Of a stretch of 64,000 nucleotides of DNA, positions 8,335 to 16,308 are shown one piece after another. Both the position numbers and the translations under genes were made by a program. The stretch comes from an uncultured Lachnospiraceae bacterium. Its GTDB lineage: Bacteria > Bacillota > Clostridia > Lachnospirales > Lachnospiraceae. The notes under the pieces were generated by a model that worked only from the letters and a program-made list of their open reading frames with translations, ran no database searches and had not been told where the DNA came from. The stretch covers positions 1-64,000 of the forward strand of contig CAKRJT010000004.1 in the NCBI GenBank assembly GCA_934351925.1. Direction: 5' to 3'. The stretch's first letter is position 1. Every line of letters starts with the position of its first letter.

Positions 8335-10608
8335 ATGAAAGGTTACAGGAAAACTTCCGGCATTTTAGGGTACATAGCTATATGGCTATGTCTTTTTGCA
8401 TTTGTGGCTACAGGCTGTAGTGCAAAAGAAGGCAACAATGAGAGCACCGCAGATGTAGGGTCGGAAATAGATGGCTCATTATCGGAGGAACAGACCTTGG
8501 ACAACACATACTGGGAGAATGCCGATTCCTACACATGGAGACTTGAGGAGGAAGGAAAAAGAGAGCTGCCTGCGGATATAAGAGCGTCCGATGTGGAGTT
8601 TGTCGGGGACAAGCTCTGCTATACTTATGGTGGTATTTACAGAACACAGCCAGGTGATGCCGAGGTAATATCTATCTATTCACTTACTGATAACAAGACT
8701 GTTGAGATTAAGTTTTCCCAGCTTGAAAAGCTGATAAATGATGAGATTGGAAGTTATTCATACCTGTATATAGATAAGCTGGATGATGGACCGGATGGAA
8801 GGCTGTGTATGCTTGCAGAGGCAGCGGATGTTAACAATAATTATACATCATTTATTTTTAAATATAATTATGAGGATGAGACAATTGAGGCTATGAGGCT
8901 GAGTGCAGATATGCCGGAGAGGAATAATCCGATGCATTCAAACCTTGCGCGGGAATTTGTCGCTGCGGATGATGGATATTATTATGTGAGGGATTACGAG
9001 GGACTTAATATAGTTGCCCCCGATGGAAGTGTCACGCGGTTAGCACAGGTGAACGGAAGAGTATTCGGTTATGATTCATCAGCTTGGTACGGTGCTTATT
9101 ACGCGGATGATTATGCAGCATTCAGAATAGATGAGAAGGGAAATGTTATAGAGAGGAAGTCAGGGTTTCCGTATGGAGATGTGCTTGGAAGTGTTGCCGG
9201 AAGAATATTTGTAAAGGGGACTGCCGGAATACTGGTGTATGATGTGGAAGAGGAGACTACAGACACACTCTTTATGTGGACGGATATAGATATCGTAAGT
9301 ACTGATGTATGGGATGTATATCTGATAGGAGATTCATGTATAGCATTTATATATAATGATAACAGTGACAAGACCGGCAAAACATATAGAATGGGGTTTA
9401 TAGACCGTGTGAATAGGTCAGAAATTTCCGCAGATGCCAAGGAAGAACTTGTAATAGGATGTTTGTACACACCGCCGCTGCTTGAGCGGAATGTAGTAGA
9501 ATTTAATAAAAGCCAGCAGAAATATCATGTATCGATAAGAGCATATAATGACAGAAGCAATGAGGTAACTACGGAGGAAGCGACAACAAGACTTCACCTT
9601 GACCTTGCCTCCGGGAATGCACCGGATATGCTTAATCTGCAGTATCTGGATATAGCCAATCTTGTGGACAAGGGGGTAATAGAGGACCTCCGGTCATATT
9701 TTGAAACGGATGCCGGAATAGACTTACAGGATTACGTTGATTCCGTCGTGGAGGCATTTACGGTAGATGGAGTGCTAACCTCTGTGCCGCCGGAATATTG
9801 TATATATTCGTATTTTGTAAATGCAGGTATGGCAGATGAGGGAGCCGGCTGGACGATAGAGGATGTAGCTGAATGTCTTAATAAGAATCCGGACAGTGTA
9901 TTGTCTTCATACTGGCCGAAGGAATATGGTTTGAATTACATCCTTGCACATTCTGTTGATGCCTTTATAGACGAGGATAATGGAACCTGTGATTTTACAA
10001 CAGAAACATTTGATGCCCTGCTTGATATAATAGGACAGCTTCCCGATGAGGGAGATTATTATCTGACAGCAGACAAGACAAGTCTTATAACAGATATGGC
10101 TTTGGTTGGCTTTGAGCGTATGCAGGAAATTTATGCCCAATACGGCGATGATATTATAATAAAAGGATATGTTACTGCGGATGGAAGACCATGTAATAGC
10201 ATTCAAACATCAGATGCATATTCCATTGTTTCCACTTCGGACTGTAAGGAGGGAGCATGGGAATTCATAAAGTTCAGTCTTACTAATAATTACAGCACTG
10301 ATTTTTCTTCGAATAAACAGAAACTGAAGGAGATGATTGATGAAGAACTTGCACACGCAGGAGAGGAGAAGCGTTCTACATTTTACACCGAGCAGGGACC
10401 GGTAAACTATCATTATGCGACACAGGAGGAGATAGATGTGGTAATGAGCCTGATAGATAATGTGGAATTGTACATGCCGGCTAACAGTGAGATAATCAAC
10501 ATTATGGTGGAGGAAATGGACAGTTACTTCGCAGGCGGCAAGTCTAAGGAAGCAACAGTGGCAGTCATACAGGATAGGGTGCAGCTTTATCTGGATGAGA
10601 GGAAATAA
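8335..10608 (+). CDS. Lipoprotein with propeller-like N-terminus and solute-binding-like C-terminus, copy 2
   Basis: 757 residues, the tandem duplicate of the gene at 5980. ATG 8335 follows GAGGAG and corresponds exactly to the start of copy 1. The lipobox FVATGC gives a lipid-modified Cys near residue 24. Long blocks are unchanged between copies (AEAADVNNNY, NYEDETIEAMRLSADMPERN, LASGNAPDMLNLQYLD, EEKRSTFYTEQG, the last 20 residues). Divergence is concentrated in the N-terminal region and around residues 520-600, which may mark ligand-contacting surfaces. The intergenic region repeats the sequence before copy 1, so unequal crossing-over could expand or contract the array. The likely location is the outer face of the membrane. 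Confidence 0.75.
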   Translation: MKGYRKTSGILGYIAIWLCLFAFVATGCSAKEGNNESTADVGSEIDGSLSEEQTLDNTYWENADSYTWRLEEEGKRELPADIRASDVEFVGDKLCYTYGGIYRTQPGDAEVISIYSLTDNKTVEIKFSQLEKLINDEIGSYSYLYIDKLDDGPDGRLCMLAEAADVNNNYTSFIFKYNYEDETIEAMRLSADMPERNNPMHSNLAREFVAADDGYYYVRDYEGLNIVAPDGSVTRLAQVNGRVFGYDSSAWYGAYYADDYAAFRIDEKGNVIERKSGFPYGDVLGSVAGRIFVKGTAGILVYDVEEETTDTLFMWTDIDIVSTDVWDVYLIGDSCIAFIYNDNSDKTGKTYRMGFIDRVNRSEISADAKEELVIGCLYTPPLLERNVVEFNKSQQKYHVSIRAYNDRSNEVTTEEATTRLHLDLASGNAPDMLNLQYLDIANLVDKGVIEDLRSYFETDAGIDLQDYVDSVVEAFTVDGVLTSVPPEYCIYSYFVNAGMADEGAGWTIEDVAECLNKNPDSVLSSYWPKEYGLNYILAHSVDAFIDEDNGTCDFTTETFDALLDIIGQLPDEGDYYLTADKTSLITDMALVGFERMQEIYAQYGDDIIIKGYVTADGRPCNSIQTSDAYSIVSTSDCKEGAWEFIKFSLTNNYSTDFSSNKQKLKEMIDEELAHAGEEKRSTFYTEQGPVNYHYATQEEIDVVMSLIDNVELYMPANSEIINIMVEEMDSYFAGGKSKEATVAVIQDRVQLYLDERK

Positions 10609-10773
10609 TGTTACAAGGGGATATCATTGCAGGTCACCGCACTATATTATAAGCACTTAGAACCGTCCGATAGTTTCTTAATATTTAGATGTCAGAATAC
10701 AGTGTCAGACAAACGGTGCTGTGAAGGGCGGCATACGAAAATTGTAATTTAACACATATTACCTATGATGTCC

Positions 10774-10811
10774 ATGACGTTGGAGTAATAAAAAAATGTA
10801 TGCAATGTCAT
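10774..10811 (+). promoter_or_regulatory. 38-bp inverted-repeat operator, copy 3
   Basis: Arms GTCCATGACGTTG and CAATGTCATGGAC have one mismatch (ATGACGT) and the same 38-bp geometry as the other copies. The -10-like box (TAAGAT, 10834-10839) is weaker. It lies 129 bp before the ABC exporter start. On the minus side no small peptide frame is present, and 10609-10770 holds nothing else I can support. Confidence 0.75.
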
Positions 10812-10939
10812 GGACAAGCGTGTACTCAGATTGTAAGATGAATCTAAAAAATAATATCAATAGTTTAATAGCCTGATAAAAAACTTGATTTATATTGTAA
10901 ATTGGTATGGCAAATATATTACACTTAGGAGATTACACA

Positions 10940-12580
10940 ATGAAAAAAATTTTAAAAATGTCTATTATAAACATACCTAAATGGATTTTGATTAAGAGAA
11001 TCATTGCGAACATTATCAGTTTTTTATTGTTATTAATTCCCGCATATCTTACAAGGTATTTGACAGATGAGATGATTGAAAATGGAAGAAATATACCATA
11101 TTATTGGCTGCTGTTAGTTGTTGTGGCAACATTTGTCATACATATTTTTATATTTTATTTTGTAAATTATAAAGGACAGATATTTGCAAATCAATTGGCA
11201 CAGGATTTTGAAGTTAAGCTCATGCAAAAGGTAATTAGCTCAAGTAATCCTGAGTATGAGAAAGAGTCAAAAAGTAAGATATTCAATATGCATAATAATG
11301 ATATTTATTCTATATATGCGCTCTCAAATTATCTTACAATGATTCCTGTGGATATACTTGAGGTAATAGTAATCGTAGGAATTCTATTTAATGTTAACTA
11401 CATAATAGCATTTGTTGCCATATTGCTTGCACCATTATATGTGATGTCAAGCTTTGTAAATAAAAAAAAGTTAAATGAGCTTGTTGCAGATGAAAAAATG
11501 GCAGCGGATGAGTGGATTGGTGAGACAGAAACAATTATAAATGGAAAAGTGAGTATTGGACTTAATAAAGCACAGTCTTTTGCAATGTCACGTTATAATA
11601 AAAAGTGTGACAGATTTTATAAAGTGAGAAATCAGCAGCATTTTTATTTATTGATAACACAGGAATTACCTCAGATAATTACCATGCTGGCACCGCTTAT
11701 TATTCTTGTCATAGGTGGAAATCTTGTCACAGAAAATGTTATTTCAATTGGAACACTTTTATATGCAATGCAGATAATCGGACTGGTTTTTTCACCGTTA
11801 GGAGAAGTTGCTTCATTGCAGGCTTCACTGCTTAGTCAGGAGCCGGTATTTAAAAGAGCACGCGATTTTATCGACATAGCGGATGCCTCGTTAAATCCCG
11901 ATATATGTGATGATGGTGATAATGCAGCGGACAAAAATGGAAAAGATGGAATTTTATTAAGAAATGTACAGATGCTCACAGCAGATGGAAATTGTCTTTT
12001 CAATATTGACAACTTCAATGCGGATAAGAATGGATTGATCCTTGTCAGGGGTGAAAATGGATGCGGAAAAACAACATTGCTTAATGTGCTTTCGGGGATA
12101 TTTGATAGTACACACATAAAAGTGGGAGAAAACGGCAGTATATTTGTTGCTAAAGAACTGTGCGAGGATATGACATATTTGTTTTATCCTGATTTCCTTG
12201 TGAAAGGAACAGTAAAGGAAAACGTACTATGTGGAAGGAATATACCGGATGGTAATTATAGGCTCATGGAAAAAATATTAGAGCTTCCTGATGCTGAAAA
12301 AGATGTAGTGTTAAGACCGGAGAATTTATCGCTTGGAGAAAAACAGAAAATATACCTTTCCAGAATCCTTATAGAAAATAAAAGATGTATTTTACTTGAT
12401 GAGCCGGGTAGCAATCTGGATGAGAAGACAGAAGAAAGCTTGATACAATATCTTGGACAGATTAAGAATAATAGTTTGATTATTGTAATCAGCCATAATA
12501 GTAAGTACGATAAAATTGCAGATAAAATATACAATATAAGTAATGGGGGCATGATATTAACAAAAAAATTGTCCCTTTGA
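10940..12580 (+). CDS. ABC-type exporter, fused membrane and ATPase domains
   Basis: 546 residues from ATG 10940, which follows TTAGGAG; an in-frame ATG at 10907 has no ribosome site. About six membrane segments fill residues 15-290. The ATPase domain follows: Walker A GENGCGKTT at about 371, signature LSLGEKQK at about 463, Walker B CILLDEP at about 484, and the switch His in VISHNSK near 513. No C39 peptidase domain is present, so any peptide cargo would not be cleaved at a double-Gly site by this protein. Half-transporters of this kind usually work as dimers exporting peptides or lipids. Operator copy 3 upstream places it in the same regulon as the small secreted proteins. A remnant of a second copy lies at 17093-17203. 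Confidence 0.85.
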   Translation: MKKILKMSIINIPKWILIKRIIANIISFLLLLIPAYLTRYLTDEMIENGRNIPYYWLLLVVVATFVIHIFIFYFVNYKGQIFANQLAQDFEVKLMQKVISSSNPEYEKESKSKIFNMHNNDIYSIYALSNYLTMIPVDILEVIVIVGILFNVNYIIAFVAILLAPLYVMSSFVNKKKLNELVADEKMAADEWIGETETIINGKVSIGLNKAQSFAMSRYNKKCDRFYKVRNQQHFYLLITQELPQIITMLAPLIILVIGGNLVTENVISIGTLLYAMQIIGLVFSPLGEVASLQASLLSQEPVFKRARDFIDIADASLNPDICDDGDNAADKNGKDGILLRNVQMLTADGNCLFNIDNFNADKNGLILVRGENGCGKTTLLNVLSGIFDSTHIKVGENGSIFVAKELCEDMTYLFYPDFLVKGTVKENVLCGRNIPDGNYRLMEKILELPDAEKDVVLRPENLSLGEKQKIYLSRILIENKRCILLDEPGSNLDEKTEESLIQYLGQIKNNSLIIVISHNSKYDKIADKIYNISNGGMILTKKLSL

Positions 12581-12592
12581 AGTAAAAAATGA

Positions 12593-12740
12593 TTGCAGTT
12601 TTAAACAAGCTATATTAGTATAATCACAGATTTAAAGACTGCGACTAGGACAATGGATGCATATGCATTCTATACGTTATATGGAACGTATATGATAAGC
12701 AATTTATAACCTCTGCAAAGAGAATGTGCAGAGGTTTTTG
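12593..12740 (+). ncRNA. Orphan leader RNA, truncated copy of the ileS leader
   Basis: The promoter TTGCAG-17-TAGTAT (12593-12621), the stretch CACAGATTTAAAGAC, a conserved ATACGTT...GGAACGTAT hairpin, and a terminator (CCTCTGC 12710-12716, GCAGAGG 12728-12734, then TTTTT) match the ileS leader at 17231-17566. About 150 bp corresponding to Stem I are missing. As written it would give a stand-alone RNA of about 110 nt with no gene behind it. It may simply be a relic of duplication. Confidence 0.55.
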
Positions 12741-12875
12741 CATTATTATAACAAGTCATGCAAGCATGGTTTTGGCTATTTGTCTTGCTCCGAAATGAGG
12801 ATTAATATATTTAATGTCGTTATAATCGAGAGATATTTTTTGAGAATGGAATATACTTAGGAATAATGGTGAAGA

Positions 12876-14672
12876 ATGGAAACAGAGTACATCGGAAATA
12901 TGATAGCCTATGAGAGAAATAGGCGTGGACTAACTGCTGAGGTGGTACATAGAGGAATTTGTGAGCAGAGTGTATACAGCAGGATAGAAAATGGAAATTA
13001 TACAGGAGATATACATCTTGTGATGGCTGTGCTGGGAAGACTTGGCATAAGCGGAAGTAAGGCAGGAAAATATCTGTGTAGGGACGAGTATGATGAAATG
13101 CAAGCCAGATTCAATGTGCTTGAATATATTAGGTCAGCTGATTTAGAAAAAATAGAAATTGCAATAAAGGAATATTCAGATAAATATTGTGATAAAAGCC
13201 GGCTTAATGAGCAGTTTGTTGTATACATGCAGGCTAGATTGTTAGAACTTCGCGGTGAAACATTGAAGGCGCTTGAGATGTATAGTAAGGCGGCGGGATG
13301 TACTATGCCGGATTATATCAGTTGTGATTCCTTTATGTGTATATCTTTGTATGAATATTTTATAATAGCTAATGTGGCAAGATTGAAAGCAGCTACAGGA
13401 AATAAGGAAGAATCGATTTTTCTTTATGAAAAGCTGCTTGCATACTGCAAAAAGAGTGACATAGACAAATGGATTATTACATGTATCTATCCTAAGACGG
13501 TATATGAAATCCTGAGTGTGAATACACCTCAGATGATGGGAAATTATGCGAGACACAGATGGCTTGAGGAATGTGATGAGGCACTTAAAGTATTGAGAGA
13601 CACTTCAAGAGTCCATTTTTTATGTCCATTGCTTAAGAAAAGACAGGTCCTTCTTAAAGTGTTGGGAATGGACGATGATGTAAAATGGGATATATTTTTG
13701 AAGCGTTATGAATGGCTGAGAAAAAGATACGATATCGGAGACAATCTGTTTGAGTGGTATCCATATTACATAGGCTGTGCTTTTTATCCGGTGGAAAGGC
13801 TTATAGATGAGCGTAGACTGATACATGGATTAACGGTACAAGAGCTGGCAGAAGGTATATGTTCACCTGAGACGGTGAGCAGGATAATTAATCGCAAGGT
13901 TTCACCTAAATACAGCACAACTGTAGCAATGCTTGATAAGGTTGGTTTAAAAGGTGCACTGTGGGAGAGAGTTATAGTGTCGAAAAAGCCGGAAGTACAC
14001 AGGCTGTGGGATACATTGGTACAGTGCAACTTGCATAGTGATTACATCACGGCACAGGAAATATATAAAATATTATCCAATGAACTTTCTTCATCGATAG
14101 AGATAAATGAAATGGTTTTGAAATACAAGAAAGCAGAACTGGATGAGGCAGTTGGAAATGTGGACTATCAAAAGAGTGCCTCTGATTATGAGAGTATGTT
14201 GGGATTTCATATAGGAGATATCAACGAAATGACGATATTTACAGATATAGAGGCTATGATAATTAATGCGTATTTTGGATGTATGGACAGACTTGGCAAT
14301 TATGATAACCTTAGTATATATGAAAACTTATGTAAGGTATTTGCTGACAGAGACCGGATGAACAGAGGCATGGCTGGTATTTATGAAAGTATATTGGTGC
14401 GCTGCGCTAATTATGTTGGAAATATGGGGCAATATCTAAGGTCAAATGATTATTCGGAACAGGGCATAAGGCTGGAACTTGAATGTGAAAGAATACATGT
14501 ACTATCTACTTTTTTATATTGTATACCATGGAACAATGTTACGAGCGGTAAGCGAGCTTCGGAGGAGGATATTGAACTGTGTGAATGTGCATATCAGTTT
14601 GCGTGGTATTTGAGAGAAAATAAACGAATGAATTTTTATAGGAAATGGATTGATAATAACAAGAAGGAATAA
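12876..14672 (+). CDS. Double-HTH, TPR-like transcriptional regulator (RRNPP-like), copy 2
   Basis: 598 residues, the same length as and clearly paralogous to the protein at 3436. XRE-type HTH 1 covers residues 5-60 (VYSRIENG, VLGRLGIS); helical TPR-like repeats cover 70-300; HTH 2 is at about 309-363 (LAEGICSPETVSRIINRK, AMLDKVGLKG). The second HTH is better conserved between the two copies than the first, so it may be the shared operator reader. Conserved YLCRDEYDEM follows HTH 1. The ribosome site is weak (GGTGAAG). The stop codon lies 8 bp from the stop of the convergent pre-peptide gene. Cytoplasmic DNA-binding peptide receptor is the best guess. Confidence 0.8.
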   Translation: METEYIGNMIAYERNRRGLTAEVVHRGICEQSVYSRIENGNYTGDIHLVMAVLGRLGISGSKAGKYLCRDEYDEMQARFNVLEYIRSADLEKIEIAIKEYSDKYCDKSRLNEQFVVYMQARLLELRGETLKALEMYSKAAGCTMPDYISCDSFMCISLYEYFIIANVARLKAATGNKEESIFLYEKLLAYCKKSDIDKWIITCIYPKTVYEILSVNTPQMMGNYARHRWLEECDEALKVLRDTSRVHFLCPLLKKRQVLLKVLGMDDDVKWDIFLKRYEWLRKRYDIGDNLFEWYPYYIGCAFYPVERLIDERRLIHGLTVQELAEGICSPETVSRIINRKVSPKYSTTVAMLDKVGLKGALWERVIVSKKPEVHRLWDTLVQCNLHSDYITAQEIYKILSNELSSSIEINEMVLKYKKAELDEAVGNVDYQKSASDYESMLGFHIGDINEMTIFTDIEAMIINAYFGCMDRLGNYDNLSIYENLCKVFADRDRMNRGMAGIYESILVRCANYVGNMGQYLRSNDYSEQGIRLELECERIHVLSTFLYCIPWNNVTSGKRASEEDIELCECAYQFAWYLRENKRMNFYRKWIDNNKKE

Positions 14673-14680
14673 TATGGGGA

Positions 14681-14830
14681 TTATTCAATGACATTTTTAT
14701 CGGTTAAATCATCGGAGAACAAAGATATATTATAATCATTATCGTATATTGTTGTTCTATTTTTTGAGATATGCAGTGTATTGAAAATAATTAAAAAGCA
14801 TACAATTATGCAAGGAATAGTTTTCTTCAT
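14681..14830 (-). CDS. Exported pre-peptide, putative signalling peptide, copy 2
   Basis: A 49-codon minus-strand gene with a strong GGAGGG ribosome site seven bases before the ATG, which argues that it is translated. The product starts MKKTIPCIIVCFLIIFN, a short basic tip and hydrophobic core, and ends in a polar tail (ISLFSDDLTDKNVIE). It resembles the product of 5244-5396 but the tail has diverged, as expected if each regulator has its own cognate peptide. Upstream on the same strand the operator at 14912-14949 has a TACAAT -10-like box 22 bp beyond its core. Pheromone precursor is inferred; a short membrane peptide is the alternative. Confidence 0.7.
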   Translation of the reverse strand: MKKTIPCIIVCFLIIFNTLHISKNRTTIYDNDYNISLFSDDLTDKNVIE

Positions 14831-14911
14831 TGTTAAACCCTCCATATTTGATAATCTTATAATATTGCTTTAGCATACTAAGTATTGTAACAGTATTTAT
14901 CAAGTATTTCC

Positions 14912-14949
14912 ATGACATTTGAAAAATAAAAATATAATTGAAATGTCAT
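14912..14949. promoter_or_regulatory. 38-bp inverted-repeat operator, copy 4 (bidirectional)
   Basis: Arms TTTCCATGACATTT and AAATGTCATGGAAA form a 14-bp perfect inverted repeat with the conserved 31-bp core spacing. On the plus side TATATA starts 20 bp past the core (14970); on the minus side TACAAT lies 22 bp past the other core. It separates the pre-peptide gene (minus) from the broken small secreted gene at 15061 (plus). Confidence 0.8.
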
Positions 14950-15060
14950 GGAAAGTATAACTAAGTTAGTATATATTTTGAATGAGGCTAGCTGGATTTG
15001 ATAATTGAATTTTTACTTTAATTGTTACTATGGAGCATACTTAGAAGAGAGGAATCAAAT

Positions 15061-15227
15061 ATGAGAAAAAAATTAAAATTTTTATGGAACTTATTTTAGC
15101 TATGACTTTAATATTTGGAAATACTTTATGTTATGCATCAGATGGAGAAGTAGTCGAAGTGAATGATAACAATACTTTTGGATTAGCTCGTTCACAGCAA
15201 CAAACAAAAAAGTGTGGAAAATCATAG
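15061..15227 (+). pseudogene. Small secreted peptide gene with frameshift
   Basis: A good ribosome site (AGAGAGG) precedes ATG 15061, but that frame stops after 12 codons. A one-base change in the poly-A run at 15066-15072 would join it to the frame from ATG 15084, giving a signal-peptide-like start (MELILAMTLIFGNTLCYA) and a short polar tail ending in TKKCGKS at 15227. The position under operator copy 4 equals that of the small secreted gene at 5677. It is either a decayed member of that set or a real gene with a phase-variable or mis-called homopolymer. Confidence 0.5.
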
Positions 15228-15241
15228 GACAAAGGCTGTCC

Positions 15242-15279
15242 ATGACATTGAAGACTAAAAAAACAGGGTGCAATGTCAT
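15242..15279 (+). promoter_or_regulatory. 38-bp inverted-repeat operator, copy 5
   Basis: Arms GTCCATGACATTG and CAATGTCATGGAT with the fixed geometry. The interior (AAAAAAACAGGGTG) and downstream TAGTATAACAT nearly copy operator 2; the -10-like TATAAC (15300-15305) is again exactly 20 bp past the core. It precedes the lysozyme-like gene at 15385. Confidence 0.8.
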
Positions 15280-15384
15280 GGATAGGTGAAACTAAGTAGT
15301 ATAACATGAAGGTGTGGTTTAAATCATAAGTCGTGTAGGGTGTGTTAAAATATCCATCAAAAATATTAACGAGAGAGGTTTATT

Positions 15385-16275
15385 ATGAAGATTACTTCCG
15401 ATTATGGGCACTATGCCTCAAATGTACAAAACAGTGTAATGAAAGCTAATTCAGAAGAAAATATAAGACAAGATAAAGAGTTATATAATGAGTATCTTGG
15501 CCAAAAAAATAGTGAAAATATAGCCGCTACACTTTCAATATCAAAAACTGCAAAGGTAGCTTCAAAATATGCTAATTCATTGAGCAAGCTGGGGTTTTCA
15601 AGTGGGAACTCGGACACCTCAAGTGAAGCTTTTAAGAAGTCGGTAAAAAATTTTCAACAGGTATATGGATTAGAGATAAGCGGAACAATAGATGAAAAAA
15701 CGGAACAAAAAATAAATGCTGCTGTAAAGGTATATGATAGCCTGATGGCGACGAATGCTCTTATAAATTATGCTGATAAAGAACTTGATTATGCTGAAAG
15801 AGTGAATTTTTCAAGAATTGCAGCTTTTATGAAAGTTGGTATGGGACTAACCAGTAATCAAACAGCAGGATTTATGGGTAATATACATGTAGAAAGCAGG
15901 TTTTCATCTGATAATGCAGAAAATAAAAATGGTGAAATTATAGACCATGATCCGGATTATATATATGCAGTAGATGATGGTCGTGGATATGGAATATGTC
16001 AATGGACATGGTCTGGCAGAAAAGCCACATTGCAACGAATAGCAGGTGATATGGGGGTAAAAGAAGGTAATATTATTGCACAGTTAGCTACGATTAAGTA
16101 TGAAATGAATGGTGAATTTATAGACTGTAAAAACAGACTTATGGCGACAGCTGGTGTAGATGATGCAACAAGAATAATCTTTTCTGAATATGAGGGTCCG
16201 AATGATACTTCTCTTGAAGCAAGGAAAAAATTGGCAGGGGAAATTAGGTATGTTTTCAATGAGGCAGGCTGTTAG
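15385..16275 (+). CDS. Peptidoglycan-binding / phage-tail-lysozyme-like protein
   Basis: 296 residues behind a GAGAGG site. Residues about 75-115 fit a peptidoglycan-binding type 1 domain (FKKSVKNFQQVYGLEISGTIDEKTEQKI, split here as FQQVYGLEISGTID). Residues about 145-290 resemble the phage tail lysozyme family: GLTSNQTAGFMGNIHVESRF contains the likely catalytic Glu, and GYGICQWT and GRKATL follow. No signal peptide is visible; the N-terminus is polar (MKITSDYGHYAS). It therefore leaves by another route or acts on lysis. Operator copy 5 puts it in the same regulon as the small secreted proteins and exporter, suggesting a cell-wall-active effector or a fratricide-like role; this is inference. 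Confidence 0.7.
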   Translation: MKITSDYGHYASNVQNSVMKANSEENIRQDKELYNEYLGQKNSENIAATLSISKTAKVASKYANSLSKLGFSSGNSDTSSEAFKKSVKNFQQVYGLEISGTIDEKTEQKINAAVKVYDSLMATNALINYADKELDYAERVNFSRIAAFMKVGMGLTSNQTAGFMGNIHVESRFSSDNAENKNGEIIDHDPDYIYAVDDGRGYGICQWTWSGRKATLQRIAGDMGVKEGNIIAQLATIKYEMNGEFIDCKNRLMATAGVDDATRIIFSEYEGPNDTSLEARKKLAGEIRYVFNEAGC

Positions 16276-16308
16276 CTTAAGTAAAGTATATGACAGGAGT
16301 GTGAGCTT

